Of a stretch of 38,804 nucleotides of DNA, positions 16,596 to 24,684 are shown in pieces; the stretch's first letter is position 1; each line of letters begins with the position of its first letter. A program made the translations under genes and the position numbers. The DNA is from a virus: positions 1-38,804 of IMG/VR virus record IMGVR_UViG_3300035703_000200; one strand, given 5' to 3'. The notes beneath the pieces were generated by a model. That model worked only from the letters and a program-made list of their open reading frames with translations. It did not search any database and was not told where the DNA came from.

Positions 16596-19500
16596 CACAG
16601 CTTCAAGGTTCCGGCGGTGGCGGTGGTGGCGGTGGATGCTTCCTGGGGCACACGCTGGTGCGCACGCCCAACGGGCAGCGCCGCATTGATGAGCTGCAGG
16701 CCGGCGATCAAGTCCTGAGCTTTGACGACAAGGGCACGCTGCACGAGGCGACGATCCTGAAGGTGCATGAGCACCCGAATGAGCGTGTCTTCCGCTACCA
16801 GCTCTGGGGCGGCGCATCACTGGATGCAACCCCGAATCACTGGGTCCTGAACCAGTTCAATGCCTTCGTCGCAATCGGCAGCCTTGGCGCTGATGACTGC
16901 CTGGTGGACGAGAACAACCACCTGCGTCCAATCGTCGGCCGCGAAGAGTTGCCCGCTGGCACGGTCTACAACCTGACCGTCGAAGGGCACCACACCTTCA
17001 TTGCTGGCGGCATCCGCGTTCACAACGCCGGCCTTGGCGTGCTGCAAGGCGCAGGCGGTGGCGGTGGCGGCAAAGGTGGCGGCGGCACGACCCACGTCCC
17101 ATCGGAGGCTGATGACAGCCTGCAGTCAGTCCAATTTGCCAGCGTCCTTGACCTAATCAGCGAAGGCGAGATCGACGGCATTGAAGACGGCGTGCAGGGC
17201 ATCTACCTGGATGGGACGCCCGTTCAAAGCAGCAGCGGAATCGACAACTTCACGGGCTACACCGTCGTCACCCGCACTGGCACGCAGGCGCAGAGCTACA
17301 TCCCCAACACCAACGGCATCGAGTCAGAGCAGGCCGTCAACGTCGAGATCACGGCTGCTGCATCTGTCACCCGGCAGATCACTGACTCGGATGTGGACCG
17401 CGCCCGCATCACGGTGCAGGTGCCGGCGCTGCAGATCATCGAGGATGACGGCGACATCATCGGCCATGAGGTCAGCATCCGCTGCAGGGTGCAGTACAAC
17501 GGCGGCGGCTACACGACCGTCTTCGAGGACACGATCAGTGGCAAGACCACCAACGCTTACCAGCGCGACTACATCATCAGCCTGACGGGTGCGTTCCCTG
17601 TTGACATCAGGCTGGAGCGCATCAGCGCCGATGAGACCAGTGCCCGCCGGCAGAACCGGACTTTCTGGTTCAGCTACACCGAGATTATCGACGAGAAGTT
17701 TAGGTATCCCAACAGCGCACTGGCATTTCTGCGCTTTGACAGCCGCCAGTTCAAAGGCATCCCAGCCCGCAAGTACCTGGTGCGTGGCATCAAGGTGCAA
17801 CTGCCCAGCAATGCCACGGTTGACACGACCACCTACCTCGGCCGCGTTACCTACAGCGGCGTCTGGGATGGCACCTTCGGCGCTGCTACATGGACCAACG
17901 ACCCGGCCTGGTGCCTGTGGGACCTGCTGACGAACACCCGCTACGGCGCCAGCATCCCGGCCAGCAGCCTGGACCGTTACGACTTCTACGCGATCAGCCA
18001 GTACTGCAACGCGCTGGTCAGCAACGGACGCGGCGGGCTGGAGCCCCGGTTCAGTTGCAACATGCTGATCAACAGCAGAGATGAGGTTTACAACGTCATC
18101 CAAGAGTTCGTCGCCCTGTTCCGTGGCATTGCCTACTACGGCGCTGGCGCCATGGTGGTGCTGCAGGACAAGCCATCGGATCCGCAATACCTGCTGACCC
18201 CGGCCAACGTCGTTGATGGGCTGTTCAACTACAGCGGCTCATCGCAGAAGGCACGGCACACCACAGCGACCGTTGCTTACCAGGATTACGACAACCTGGG
18301 CGAAGTGTCTTACGAGTACGTCGAGGATGCGTCAGCCGTTGCCAAGTACGGCATCATCAACAAGGACATCAAGGCAGTCGGCTGCTACTCGCAAGGGCAG
18401 GCGCACCGTGCTGGCAAGTGGGCGCTGCTGTCCGAGCAGAACCTGACCGAGACCGTCACGTTCTCAGTGTCGATCGACTCGGGCATTGTGCTGCGTCCTG
18501 GCATGGTGATCGACGTGGCCGATCCGGTCAAGGCTGGCAGCAGGCGCGGCGGCCGCATTGCAGCAGCAACAACGACCACAATTACAGCCGATAACGCGAT
18601 TGGCACTGTTGGGACATTCCCAACCATTTCAGTGCTTTTGCCGACCGGCTTGGTTGAGAAGCGCACGATTAGCGCCATTAGCGGCAACGTTGTCACAGTC
18701 AGCAGCGCTTTCAGTGAAGCGCCCAACCCACAAAGTATCTGGGTTATTGAAGACACCGGCTTGCGGACGCAGCAGTTCCGTGTTGTCAGCGTGGCCGAGG
18801 CCGAGGATGGCATCTACGGCGTCACCGCACTGGCCTACAACAGCAGCATCTACGCCGCGATCGAGTCAGACATCAAGCTGCAGGCGCGGGACATCTCCAA
18901 CCTGTCTGCTATTCCGCTGCCCCCTACCGGCCTGACCGGCACGGAGCACTTATACACCGACGGCCAGAACGTCCGCACTGCGTTCGAGCTGAGCTGGGTG
19001 CCGCCGACGCAACTGGTGCAGTCCTACCGGGTGATCTACCGGCTCGGCAACAACAACTGGTCGCAGATCGACACCAACAGCCCCAGCACCCGCATTGAGG
19101 GCTTGGACGCTGGCACGCTGCAAGTCCGGGTGCAATCGATCAACAGCCTCGGCGGCGTCAGCACTCCGGCTACGGCTACCTTCACGCTGGTCGGCAAGAC
19201 CGCCCCGCCGGGCAACGTCCAGAACCTGACCATCGAACCGATCAGCGCCAACAGCGCCCGCCTGCGCTGGACTGCAACTGTTGACCTAGACGTCCGCGTT
19301 GCCGGCCGAGTCCACATCCGTCATACAAGCCTGACCGATGGCACCGGCACCTGGAGCAACAGCGTTGACCTGATCCCTGCCATCGCCGGCTACAACACCG
19401 AAGCCATCGTGCCACTGGTGGAGGGCGAAATCCTGGTCAAGTTCGAGGATGACGGTGGCCGGCAGAGCCCAACAGAAACCAGCGTGATCGTTGACTTCCC

Positions 19501-20326
19501 GGATGCCGTGGGGCAACTGCTGGTGCAGACCCGCCGTGAGGACACAGATACGCCGCCATTCCAAGGCGCCAAGACGGACGTCTTCTACAGCGAAGACTTT
19601 GGCGGTTTGGTGCTGGATGGCGATGAAACCCTTGATGGAATCACGGACTTCGATCTGATCACGACGTTTGATTTCTTGGGTGATACCCAACTGCAAGGCG
19701 AGTATGCCTTTGCCAATACGCTTGATCTAGGTGGCGTGTTTTCGCTTGACCTCAAGCGTTATTTCGTCACCACTGGGTTCTTCCCCAGCACATTGGTGGA
19801 CAGCCGTACCGGACTGGTTGACGACTGGGCAGATTGGGATGGCGGCGTGATCGATCAGGTCAACGCCAAGCTCTTGGTCCGTCGCACTTCAGACAATCCC
19901 AGCGGCTCGCCCACCTGGACAAGCTGGCAGGAGTTCGTTAACGGCACCTTCCTGGGACGCGGTTTTCAGTTCAAGTCTCAACTCACCAGCAACGACCCAG
20001 CCGAAAACATTGTGGTTGAGCAGCTTGGGTATGACGGCACCTTCCAGCGCAGGACAGAGCAGTCAGTTGGTGCTGTCACCAGCGGCGCTGGCACCTACTC
20101 GGTCGCCTTCGACAAAGCGTTCTTCACCGGCACGGCGAGCCTGGGCGGCACCAACGCCTACCTGCCCAGCATCGGCATCGTCGCGCAGAACCTGGCGACC
20201 GGCGATTACTTCAACGTGACCAACGTCACCAGCACAGGCTTTGACGTGACCTTCAGAAACAGCGCTGGCACTGCAGTAAGCAGGAACTTTTTATGGACTG
20301 CGGTGGGATTTGGCAAGGGCGCTTAA
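16592..20326 (+). CDS. Central tail tip protein gpJ with N-terminal Hint domain
   Basis: A 1244-residue host-recognition protein. Residues 1-15 are a short Gly-rich leader, 16-145 a Hint (intein-like) domain, and a second Gly-rich linker leads to the normal gpJ start near residue 160 (SLQSVQFASVLDLISEGEID, comparable with the lambda gpJ N-terminus). The middle has the gpJ core (RTFWFSYTEIIDEKFRYPNS). Fibronectin-type III-like repeats lie at roughly 770-960, and the last 250 residues are probably the receptor-binding part. ATGA overlap couples it to gpI. Confidence 0.92.
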   Translation: MTQLQGSGGGGGGGGCFLGHTLVRTPNGQRRIDELQAGDQVLSFDDKGTLHEATILKVHEHPNERVFRYQLWGGASLDATPNHWVLNQFNAFVAIGSLGADDCLVDENNHLRPIVGREELPAGTVYNLTVEGHHTFIAGGIRVHNAGLGVLQGAGGGGGGKGGGGTTHVPSEADDSLQSVQFASVLDLISEGEIDGIEDGVQGIYLDGTPVQSSSGIDNFTGYTVVTRTGTQAQSYIPNTNGIESEQAVNVEITAAASVTRQITDSDVDRARITVQVPALQIIEDDGDIIGHEVSIRCRVQYNGGGYTTVFEDTISGKTTNAYQRDYIISLTGAFPVDIRLERISADETSARRQNRTFWFSYTEIIDEKFRYPNSALAFLRFDSRQFKGIPARKYLVRGIKVQLPSNATVDTTTYLGRVTYSGVWDGTFGAATWTNDPAWCLWDLLTNTRYGASIPASSLDRYDFYAISQYCNALVSNGRGGLEPRFSCNMLINSRDEVYNVIQEFVALFRGIAYYGAGAMVVLQDKPSDPQYLLTPANVVDGLFNYSGSSQKARHTTATVAYQDYDNLGEVSYEYVEDASAVAKYGIINKDIKAVGCYSQGQAHRAGKWALLSEQNLTETVTFSVSIDSGIVLRPGMVIDVADPVKAGSRRGGRIAAATTTTITADNAIGTVGTFPTISVLLPTGLVEKRTISAISGNVVTVSSAFSEAPNPQSIWVIEDTGLRTQQFRVVSVAEAEDGIYGVTALAYNSSIYAAIESDIKLQARDISNLSAIPLPPTGLTGTEHLYTDGQNVRTAFELSWVPPTQLVQSYRVIYRLGNNNWSQIDTNSPSTRIEGLDAGTLQVRVQSINSLGGVSTPATATFTLVGKTAPPGNVQNLTIEPISANSARLRWTATVDLDVRVAGRVHIRHTSLTDGTGTWSNSVDLIPAIAGYNTEAIVPLVEGEILVKFEDDGGRQSPTETSVIVDFPDAVGQLLVQTRREDTDTPPFQGAKTDVFYSEDFGGLVLDGDETLDGITDFDLITTFDFLGDTQLQGEYAFANTLDLGGVFSLDLKRYFVTTGFFPSTLVDSRTGLVDDWADWDGGVIDQVNAKLLVRRTSDNPSGSPTWTSWQEFVNGTFLGRGFQFKSQLTSNDPAENIVVEQLGYDGTFQRRTEQSVGAVTSGAGTYSVAFDKAFFTGTASLGGTNAYLPSIGIVAQNLATGDYFNVTNVTSTGFDVTFRNSAGTAVSRNFLWTAVGFGKGA
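16637..17026 (+). other. Hint/bacterial intein-like domain inside gpJ
   Basis: This 130-residue segment runs from Cys16 to Asn145 of gpJ. It starts CFLGHTLVRTPNGQRRIDEL (block A), has ATPNHWVL (block B, TxxH) and ends GHHTFIAGGIRVHN. The next residue is Ala, not Cys, Ser or Thr, so full splicing by the classical route is not expected; N- or C-terminal cleavage as in BIL domains is more likely. No homing endonuclease is inserted. It is flanked by poly-glycine on both sides. Confidence 0.85.
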
Positions 20327-20329
20327 AGT

Positions 20330-20352
20330 AGGAGCAAAATGGCCTAGCTATG
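20330..20352 (+). promoter_or_regulatory. Leader with two-codon upstream ORF before the fibre gene
   Basis: AGGAG at 20330-20334 lies 4 bases before ATG GCC TAG (20339-20347), a Met-Ala-stop mini-ORF, and 15 bases before the fibre gene ATG at 20350. The best ribosome site therefore serves the mini-ORF; the fibre gene might be reached by reinitiation 2 bases beyond its stop. Confidence 0.5.
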
Positions 20353-22170
20353 GCTCAACACGATTACGTCATCGCTAACGGCACTGGTGCAGCCGTCCGA
20401 TCTGACCTGAACAATGCGCTGGCCGCGATCGTCAGCCAGAACAGCGGCGCCACTGAGCCGGCGACCATGTACGCCTATCAGTTCTGGGCGGACACGACCA
20501 CCGGCCTGCTCAAGTTGCGCAACGCAGCCAACAACGCGTGGATCACGCTCCGACAGCTTGACGGCGACTTCGACACCGTGCCGGTTGAGAACGGCACCGC
20601 TTCCGCGCCATCGATCTACTTCCGCGCCAGTGGCACCGACACCGGCTTTTACAGCAGCGGCACTGACGCGCTGGATTTCACCACTGCGGGCACCCGTCGC
20701 CTTGGGATCTCAAGCAGCGGCGACATCACCGTTTACGGCGGCAACACCACGTTGAACGCTCAAGGCGACTTGAGGTTTGCCGACTCTGACAGCAGCAACT
20801 GGGTAGCTTTTCAGGGACCTGCAACCGTCAGCAGCAACGTCACATGGACGCTGCCATCAGCCGACGGCACTAGTGGTCAGGTGCTTAGCACCAACGGGTC
20901 TGGCACCCTGAGCTGGGCGACCGCCAGCGGCACCAGCGACAAGATTAGCGAAGGCAACACCGAGGCCGAGGTTGTTGATACCGGCGTTGATGGCCACTTC
21001 AAGGTCACCACAGAAGGCACTGAGAGACTGCGTGTCACGGCGGCAGGGCTTGTAGGGATTGGCACTAATTCGCCCCTTGCAAAGTTAGTCGTATCAAACG
21101 GTGGAGCAGATGGATACGAAGTAAATCCAGGCAGCGGTGGTGTTGAACTTATTTCTTACAACCGCAGTTCAAGCGCGTATGGGTCAACTACTTATGATTC
21201 CAGCGCCCACGCTTTTAGGATTTCGGGAACAGAACGCGCCCGCATCGACAGCTCGGGACGCCTGTTAGTTGGCACGTCTAGTGTGCGTAGCAATATTTAT
21301 AAAGATGCGTTCACCAATATCCCTACAGCTCAGTTTGAGACAGCTACCAATACTTACAACAATGGTTTAAGCCTTCTCAACTATTCGGCTAATGGGTATG
21401 GACCTGTGTTGTCCTTAGGGACTTCATTCTCAAATACACCAGGTACTAATACTCTTCTTGATAATGGTGGAGACATGGGATGGATAAATTTCACTGGAAA
21501 CGATGGAACTAATTTTAGAACAGGCGCAAGTATTGGTGCACTTGTAGATGGAGCATCAGGCTCTGGTGACATGCCGGGCAGGCTCATTTTTTCGACGACC
21601 GCCGACGGAGCGAGCAGCCCGACGGAGCGGATGAGGATTAGCCAAGCAGGAGTTGGTTCTCTCGTTTCTACCATTGACGGGTTCTACATTTCTTCTGTCC
21701 AAGGTGCAGGCACTGCGTACAGATTTCTGGAGTGCAGGTACGGCGGCACGGCAGGAACCGCTTACTCTGGAACAACTTCGTTCCAAGTGTATACAAATGG
21801 TAACGTTCAAAACACAAACAATAGCTATGCGGGCATTTCAGACGCCAAGTTAAAAGAAAACATCGTTGACGCTGGCTCGCAGTGGAACGATCTCAAGGCG
21901 TTTCAGGTGCGCAAGTTCAATTTTAAGGAAGGGCAGACCCACACCCAAATTGGCCTGATCGCCCAAGAGGTTGAACTCGTCTCCCCCGGGCTTGTCACTG
22001 AATCCCCCGACCGCGACGCAGACGGCAACGACCTTGGCACCGTCACTAAATCAGTGAATTACTCGGTGCTTTACATGAAGGCAGTAAAGGCACTGCAGGA
22101 AGCAATGGAGCGGATCGAGCAACTGGAAACGGAGATGGCCGAAGTGAAGGCTCAACTCCAAGCCTCGTAA
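20350..22170 (+). CDS. Tail fibre with C-terminal S74 self-cleaving chaperone
   Basis: A 606-residue protein. The N-terminus (ANGTGAAVRSDLNNALAAIV) is a virion-attachment type seen in cyanophage fibres. The middle is beta-rich with repeated ERxRI turns (GTERLRVTAAGLVGIG, GTERARIDSSGRLLVG) like trimeric fibres. Residues 497-606 are an intramolecular chaperone of peptidase family S74: SDAKLKENI with Ser497 at the expected cleavage point, IGLIAQEV, and a terminal coiled coil. The chaperone would fold the trimer and then cut itself off. Confidence 0.9.
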   Translation: MAQHDYVIANGTGAAVRSDLNNALAAIVSQNSGATEPATMYAYQFWADTTTGLLKLRNAANNAWITLRQLDGDFDTVPVENGTASAPSIYFRASGTDTGFYSSGTDALDFTTAGTRRLGISSSGDITVYGGNTTLNAQGDLRFADSDSSNWVAFQGPATVSSNVTWTLPSADGTSGQVLSTNGSGTLSWATASGTSDKISEGNTEAEVVDTGVDGHFKVTTEGTERLRVTAAGLVGIGTNSPLAKLVVSNGGADGYEVNPGSGGVELISYNRSSSAYGSTTYDSSAHAFRISGTERARIDSSGRLLVGTSSVRSNIYKDAFTNIPTAQFETATNTYNNGLSLLNYSANGYGPVLSLGTSFSNTPGTNTLLDNGGDMGWINFTGNDGTNFRTGASIGALVDGASGSGDMPGRLIFSTTADGASSPTERMRISQAGVGSLVSTIDGFYISSVQGAGTAYRFLECRYGGTAGTAYSGTTSFQVYTNGNVQNTNNSYAGISDAKLKENIVDAGSQWNDLKAFQVRKFNFKEGQTHTQIGLIAQEVELVSPGLVTESPDRDADGNDLGTVTKSVNYSVLYMKAVKALQEAMERIEQLETEMAEVKAQLQAS

Positions 22171-22332
22171 CCCTACTCTCCTCTGTGCCTAGCTGACGTG
22201 TCAAAGAAACCCCAAAAACCTGACACGTTTATGTAGACGTGTAAGCAGACCCCGCTGGGCTTGACACGGGTGTAGTGTGGTAGGGCAGCGGTGCGTCAAC
22301 ACCCTGCCCCTGGCCACGATCCCCTGGAGACC
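22171..22332. promoter_or_regulatory. Intergenic region with inverted repeat and possible promoter
   Basis: ACGTGTCA (22196-22203) and TGACACGT (22221-22228) are exact inverted copies 17 bases apart. A further TGACACG occurs at 22262-22268, inside TTGACA (22261-22266), a candidate -35 element without a convincing -10. The repeated TGACACG motif suggests an operator for the accessory gene cluster that follows. No terminator with a T-run is visible after the fibre gene. Confidence 0.4.
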
Positions 22333-22698
22333 ATGACCCAAGAAGACTACAGGCATCCCATCACCCCACCGCCGGAGCTGGTGCGGGAGTGGGCGACTGC
22401 TCACGGCACTGACTACCAAGATTTGGCCACTCTCTGCATGTGCGTTGCCACCGGCGCCGCCCAATGGGGCGCAGACCAGGAGCTGGAGGCGTGCTGTGAG
22501 TGGCTTAATCGAGAAGGCTGGTCTGGTGAAGCGCGGCAACTCCGCGCCGCCAGACGCCCCAAGCCGCCGAGCTTGAAGGAGCAGGCGCTTGCCGAGCTTG
22601 AAAAAGTGGACATGCTTTGGGACACGACAGAGTTCAGTCAAGAAACCTTGAACTCACTTGACACCATCCGCCGCGCACTGGAGCAACTCGATGACTGA
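22333..22698 (+). CDS. Hypothetical protein
   Basis: A 121-residue helical protein, first in a cluster of small genes after the tail genes. GGAGA at 22326-22330 supports the ATG at 22333 over an in-frame GTG at 22291. It begins MTQEDYRHPITPPPELVREW, a beginning I associate with short hypothetical proteins of cyanobacterial phages. There is a three-cysteine helix pair (LCMCVATG, EACCEWLN). No catalytic motif is visible. Confidence 0.65.
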   Translation: MTQEDYRHPITPPPELVREWATAHGTDYQDLATLCMCVATGAAQWGADQELEACCEWLNREGWSGEARQLRAARRPKPPSLKEQALAELEKVDMLWDTTEFSQETLNSLDTIRRALEQLDD

Positions 22699-22984
22699 TC
22701 AACCCACCAGCAACATCACATTTCACGACTCTCGCTACGAGTTTGGCGAGGAAGTTATCCGCCTCGACAAAGAAGGCTTCCACTACCGGGGTCAGTTCAT
22801 TGCCGATGCTGGTGAAGCCCACCGCTTGATGGTGGAGTTTCTCAGGCAGAACACCAAGTTTGAGCCGCAGGAGCCGACGGATGAGGAGCTGTGGGAGCTT
22901 TACGACGACATGGGCGGAGACCCAGAAGATTCTGCGTGGTGCCTTAACTATGCCCGCGCCGTCCTTACCCGCTGGGGCAAGTAG
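22691..22984 (+). CDS. Hypothetical protein
   Basis: A 97-residue acidic protein overlapping the previous stop by 8 bp. The core EEVIRLDKEGFHYRGQFIAD, then AGEAHRLMVEFLRQ, is a compact beta-beta-helix unit of the sort found in small cyanophage proteins. The end has WCLNYARAVLTRWGK. It stops with TAG followed by the leader motif shared with two downstream genes. Function unknown. Confidence 0.65.
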   Translation: MTDQPTSNITFHDSRYEFGEEVIRLDKEGFHYRGQFIADAGEAHRLMVEFLRQNTKFEPQEPTDEELWELYDDMGGDPEDSAWCLNYARAVLTRWGK

Positions 22985-22998
22985 TCATTCCCACTTCT

Positions 22999-23274
22999 AT
23001 GTCCAAGAAACAAGATAAGTTGCCTTTGTGGCAAGTTCTGGATCAAGCAGAAACAGATCTTTTGATCGAAGAATTTGGGGCTTGCATAAGCCACCCAGAT
23101 CCACAGCACGAGGCTGTCCGCATCCGAGCCTTGGTCGAATGGTTGCTTCCAGAGGAGGAAGCTCCTTCGCTTTGCGAGCGCAAAAACAACCCTGGCTTGC
23201 TTTACAGATTTGACGAACGCCGCTTGTTGCGAGAACGCTTGCTCGCGGAAGCAGAAAGGGCTGAAGCCCGGTAG
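22999..23274 (+). CDS. Hypothetical protein
   Basis: A 91-residue, mostly helical, charged protein (DQAETDLLIEEFGACISHPD; C-terminal ERLLAEAERAEAR). There is no Shine-Dalgarno sequence; the short leader is pyrimidine-rich. It ends GTAG followed by CCATTC, nearly the same as the end of the preceding gene. Function unknown. Confidence 0.6.
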   Translation: MSKKQDKLPLWQVLDQAETDLLIEEFGACISHPDPQHEAVRIRALVEWLLPEEEAPSLCERKNNPGLLYRFDERRLLRERLLAEAERAEAR

Positions 23275-23293
23275 CCATTCACCCTAAACACTT

Positions 23294-23494
23294 ATGACAC
23301 AACTATCGTCTGCGACTGAAGCCGTGCTTGATGCTGGACTTCAGCACGCCGTTCACCGTTATTCGATTGCCGCTGCTCTGCGAGCTGCTGCTGAACAACT
23401 GGGCTACAACATCATCTACGACGACGATGAACAGGATTACATGGTTGATGTCGCTGATCTTCTCGCCATCGCTGATGAGCTTGAAGCCGAGTAG
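23294..23494 (+). CDS. Hypothetical protein related to the 33477-33719 product
   Basis: A 66-residue helical protein. Its start, LSSATEAVLDAG, its centre, SIAAALRAAAEQL, and its end, LLAIADELEAE, parallel LSPAAQAVLDEA, MLAASLRVVAEQI and ILITAYELEG in the product of 33477-33719, so the two are probably paralogues. It ends with GTAG and a CA-rich leader like its upstream neighbours. Function unknown. Confidence 0.6.
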   Translation: MTQLSSATEAVLDAGLQHAVHRYSIAAALRAAAEQLGYNIIYDDDEQDYMVDVADLLAIADELEAE

Positions 23495-23544
23495 TCACCT
23501 TCACTAGACACCCGTCCTAAACTCCCACCATCACCCATCAACTC

Positions 23545-23850
23545 ATGGCCACCACCTTTTCTTGGCACATCGCCAACCTGGAGCGCGAGACCGCTGACGG
23601 GTTTGTGATGACTGCCCACTACACCGTCACCGCTGAAGACGGCACCTACAGCAGCGGTGCGTACGGGTCACTGGGCTTCGAGCGCCCGGACAAGCTGATC
23701 CCTTATGCCGACCTGACCGAAGAGATGGTCATCGGCTGGGTCAAGGATGCTTTTGGCGCCGAGAAAGTGACCGAGATCGAAGCCGCCCTGCAGGCGCAGC
23801 TTGACGAGCAGCACCATCCCAGCAAGGCCAGCGGGATGCCATGGCAGTAA
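23545..23850 (+). CDS. Hypothetical protein
   Basis: A 101-residue protein. The N-terminal half is beta-rich (HIANLERETADGFVMTAHYT, TVTAEDGTYSSGAYGSLGF); the C-terminal half is helical (MVIGWVKDAFGAEKVTEIEA, then LQAQLDEQ). Small phage proteins with this layout occur in tail-adjacent regions. A 50-bp pyrimidine-rich leader without Shine-Dalgarno precedes it. It overlaps the next small gene by 10 bp. Confidence 0.65.
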   Translation: MATTFSWHIANLERETADGFVMTAHYTVTAEDGTYSSGAYGSLGFERPDKLIPYADLTEEMVIGWVKDAFGAEKVTEIEAALQAQLDEQHHPSKASGMPWQ

Positions 23851-23978
23851 AAAGCAAGCAGGGTGCGGCTCGCGTTGATCATCAGCCGGGTCCACCTAAA
23901 ACCACCCGTCAAGGCTTTGGCCAGAACAGCCGCCCCAGAAGAAGGGGTAAGAAAGCTTTGCGTGGACAGGGACGCTAA
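23841..23978 (+). CDS. Small very basic protein
   Basis: A 45-residue frame (MAVKSKQGAARVDHQPGPPK, then RPRRRGKKALRGQGR) with about 14 Lys/Arg. It overlaps the previous gene by 10 bp and lies just before the lysis cassette. Short basic proteins of similar make-up occur in cyanophages near lysis or structural genes. It may bind nucleic acid; that is inference from charge only. Confidence 0.65.
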   Translation: MAVKSKQGAARVDHQPGPPKTTRQGFGQNSRPRRRGKKALRGQGR

Positions 23979-24002
23979 TCTGTCAAGGTAGCTGGAGCTG
24001 CC

Positions 24003-24248
24003 ATGATTGAAGTCATCGCCGCTGTAGCCGGCGCATCTATCTCAGTGGCAGCAATGGGTGCCATGGGGTTCACACGACGTAACGACGAAGCACGAGAAGC
24101 AGTTATCAGGTTGACAGCGGCAGTTGAGCACATCGCCACTCAGCTTGAGGTTTTGCACACAGACATCAAAGAAGATCGCAAGGAAACTTTCACGCGTCTT
24201 AATGGTGTTGAGCATCGCGTGACTATGCTGGAAGCACGTCCACACTGA
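24003..24248 (+). CDS. Membrane-anchored coiled-coil protein of the lysis cassette
   Basis: An 81-residue protein. Residues 3-23 (EVIAAVAGASISVAAMGAMG) are one membrane helix; residues 28-78 form a heptad-like coiled coil (VEHIATQLEVLHTDIKEDRK, then LNGVEHRVTMLEA). The arrangement recalls XhlA-type holin partners turned around, or a spanin-like protein. It lies just upstream of the 45-residue membrane peptide and the endolysin. AGCTGGAGCTGCC precedes the ATG and supplies GGAG. Confidence 0.55.
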   Translation: MIEVIAAVAGASISVAAMGAMGFTRRNDEAREAVIRLTAAVEHIATQLEVLHTDIKEDRKETFTRLNGVEHRVTMLEARPH

Positions 24249-24253
24249 TCGTT

Positions 24254-24391
24254 ATGGATCCCACCACTGTTGCAGCGATCGCGATTGTCGTTGCTGCTGG
24301 CTCTGAGATCATTGCACTCCTCCCAATTCGGGAGAATTCCTGGGTGCAACTGGTGCTGAAGGCACTGAAGGTGATCTTCCCAAAGCGCTGA
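24254..24391 (+). CDS. 45-residue membrane peptide, holin candidate
   Basis: MDPTTVAAIAIVVAAGSEII is a membrane helix, followed by a second amphipathic helix (WVQLVLKALKVIFPKR) with a basic end. The gene lies between a coiled-coil membrane protein and the endolysin, making it the best holin candidate. Its last codons CCA AAG CGC TGA contain the slippery heptamer C CCA AAG; a -1 shift there would extend it by about 99 residues. Confidence 0.55.
   Translation: MDPTTVAAIAIVVAAGSEIIALLPIRENSWVQLVLKALKVIFPKR
24379..24385 (+). promoter_or_regulatory. Candidate -1 slippery site C CCA AAG
   Basis: In the holin-like frame the bases read TTC CCA AAG CGC TGA, so CCCAAAG is correctly phased as X XXY YYZ, two codons before the stop. 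The -1 frame is then open to 24684 and looks coding straight from this point. It lacks an obvious strong stimulatory hairpin. Confidence 0.45.
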
Positions 24392-24684
24392 GCGACAATA
24401 CGACCTGGCTGTGGCGTTATGACAGCAGGGACTGGCGGCATCGCATGCAGCGTGCTGCTCAAGATCACAAGTTCCAAGCGACCTTAGCGCCACGGCTTGA
24501 TCGTGAAATCGAGCGTGTCAACAAGATTATTGACCTAGAAGAAGAGCGGTCAAAGCGCCGGCCTGTGATCAAAGAAGAACCGATCACACCAGAGCAAACA
24601 GGTGACAGCCGCCTTCTGGGTGGACCGATGTCAATCTCATCCCCTTGGAACGATGACGACCCAGAACCGCCTGAAGCTGGTTGA
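24385..24684 (+). CDS. Coding frame without canonical start, possible -1 extension of the membrane peptide
   Basis: The frame gives ALSDNTTWLWRYDSRDWRHR followed by a charged helix (LDREIERVNKIIDLEEERSK) and an acidic Pro-rich tail. The first ATG in frame is at 24445, which would drop the aromatic segment that looks coding. From 24307, where the frame opens, to 24445 there is no ATG, GTG or TTG. So either a -1 shift from 24254 makes a 143-residue fusion, or translation starts at 24445 to give 79 residues. Function unknown; it overlaps the endolysin start by 32 bp. Confidence 0.55.
   Translation, partial: ALSDNTTWLWRYDSRDWRHRMQRAAQDHKFQATLAPRLDREIERVNKIIDLEEERSKRRPVIKEEPITPEQTGDSRLLGGPMSISSPWNDDDPEPPEAG

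Noticed and set aside
17324-18187. 287-codon minus-strand frame
   Set aside because: Antisense shadow of gpJ with no recognisable motif.
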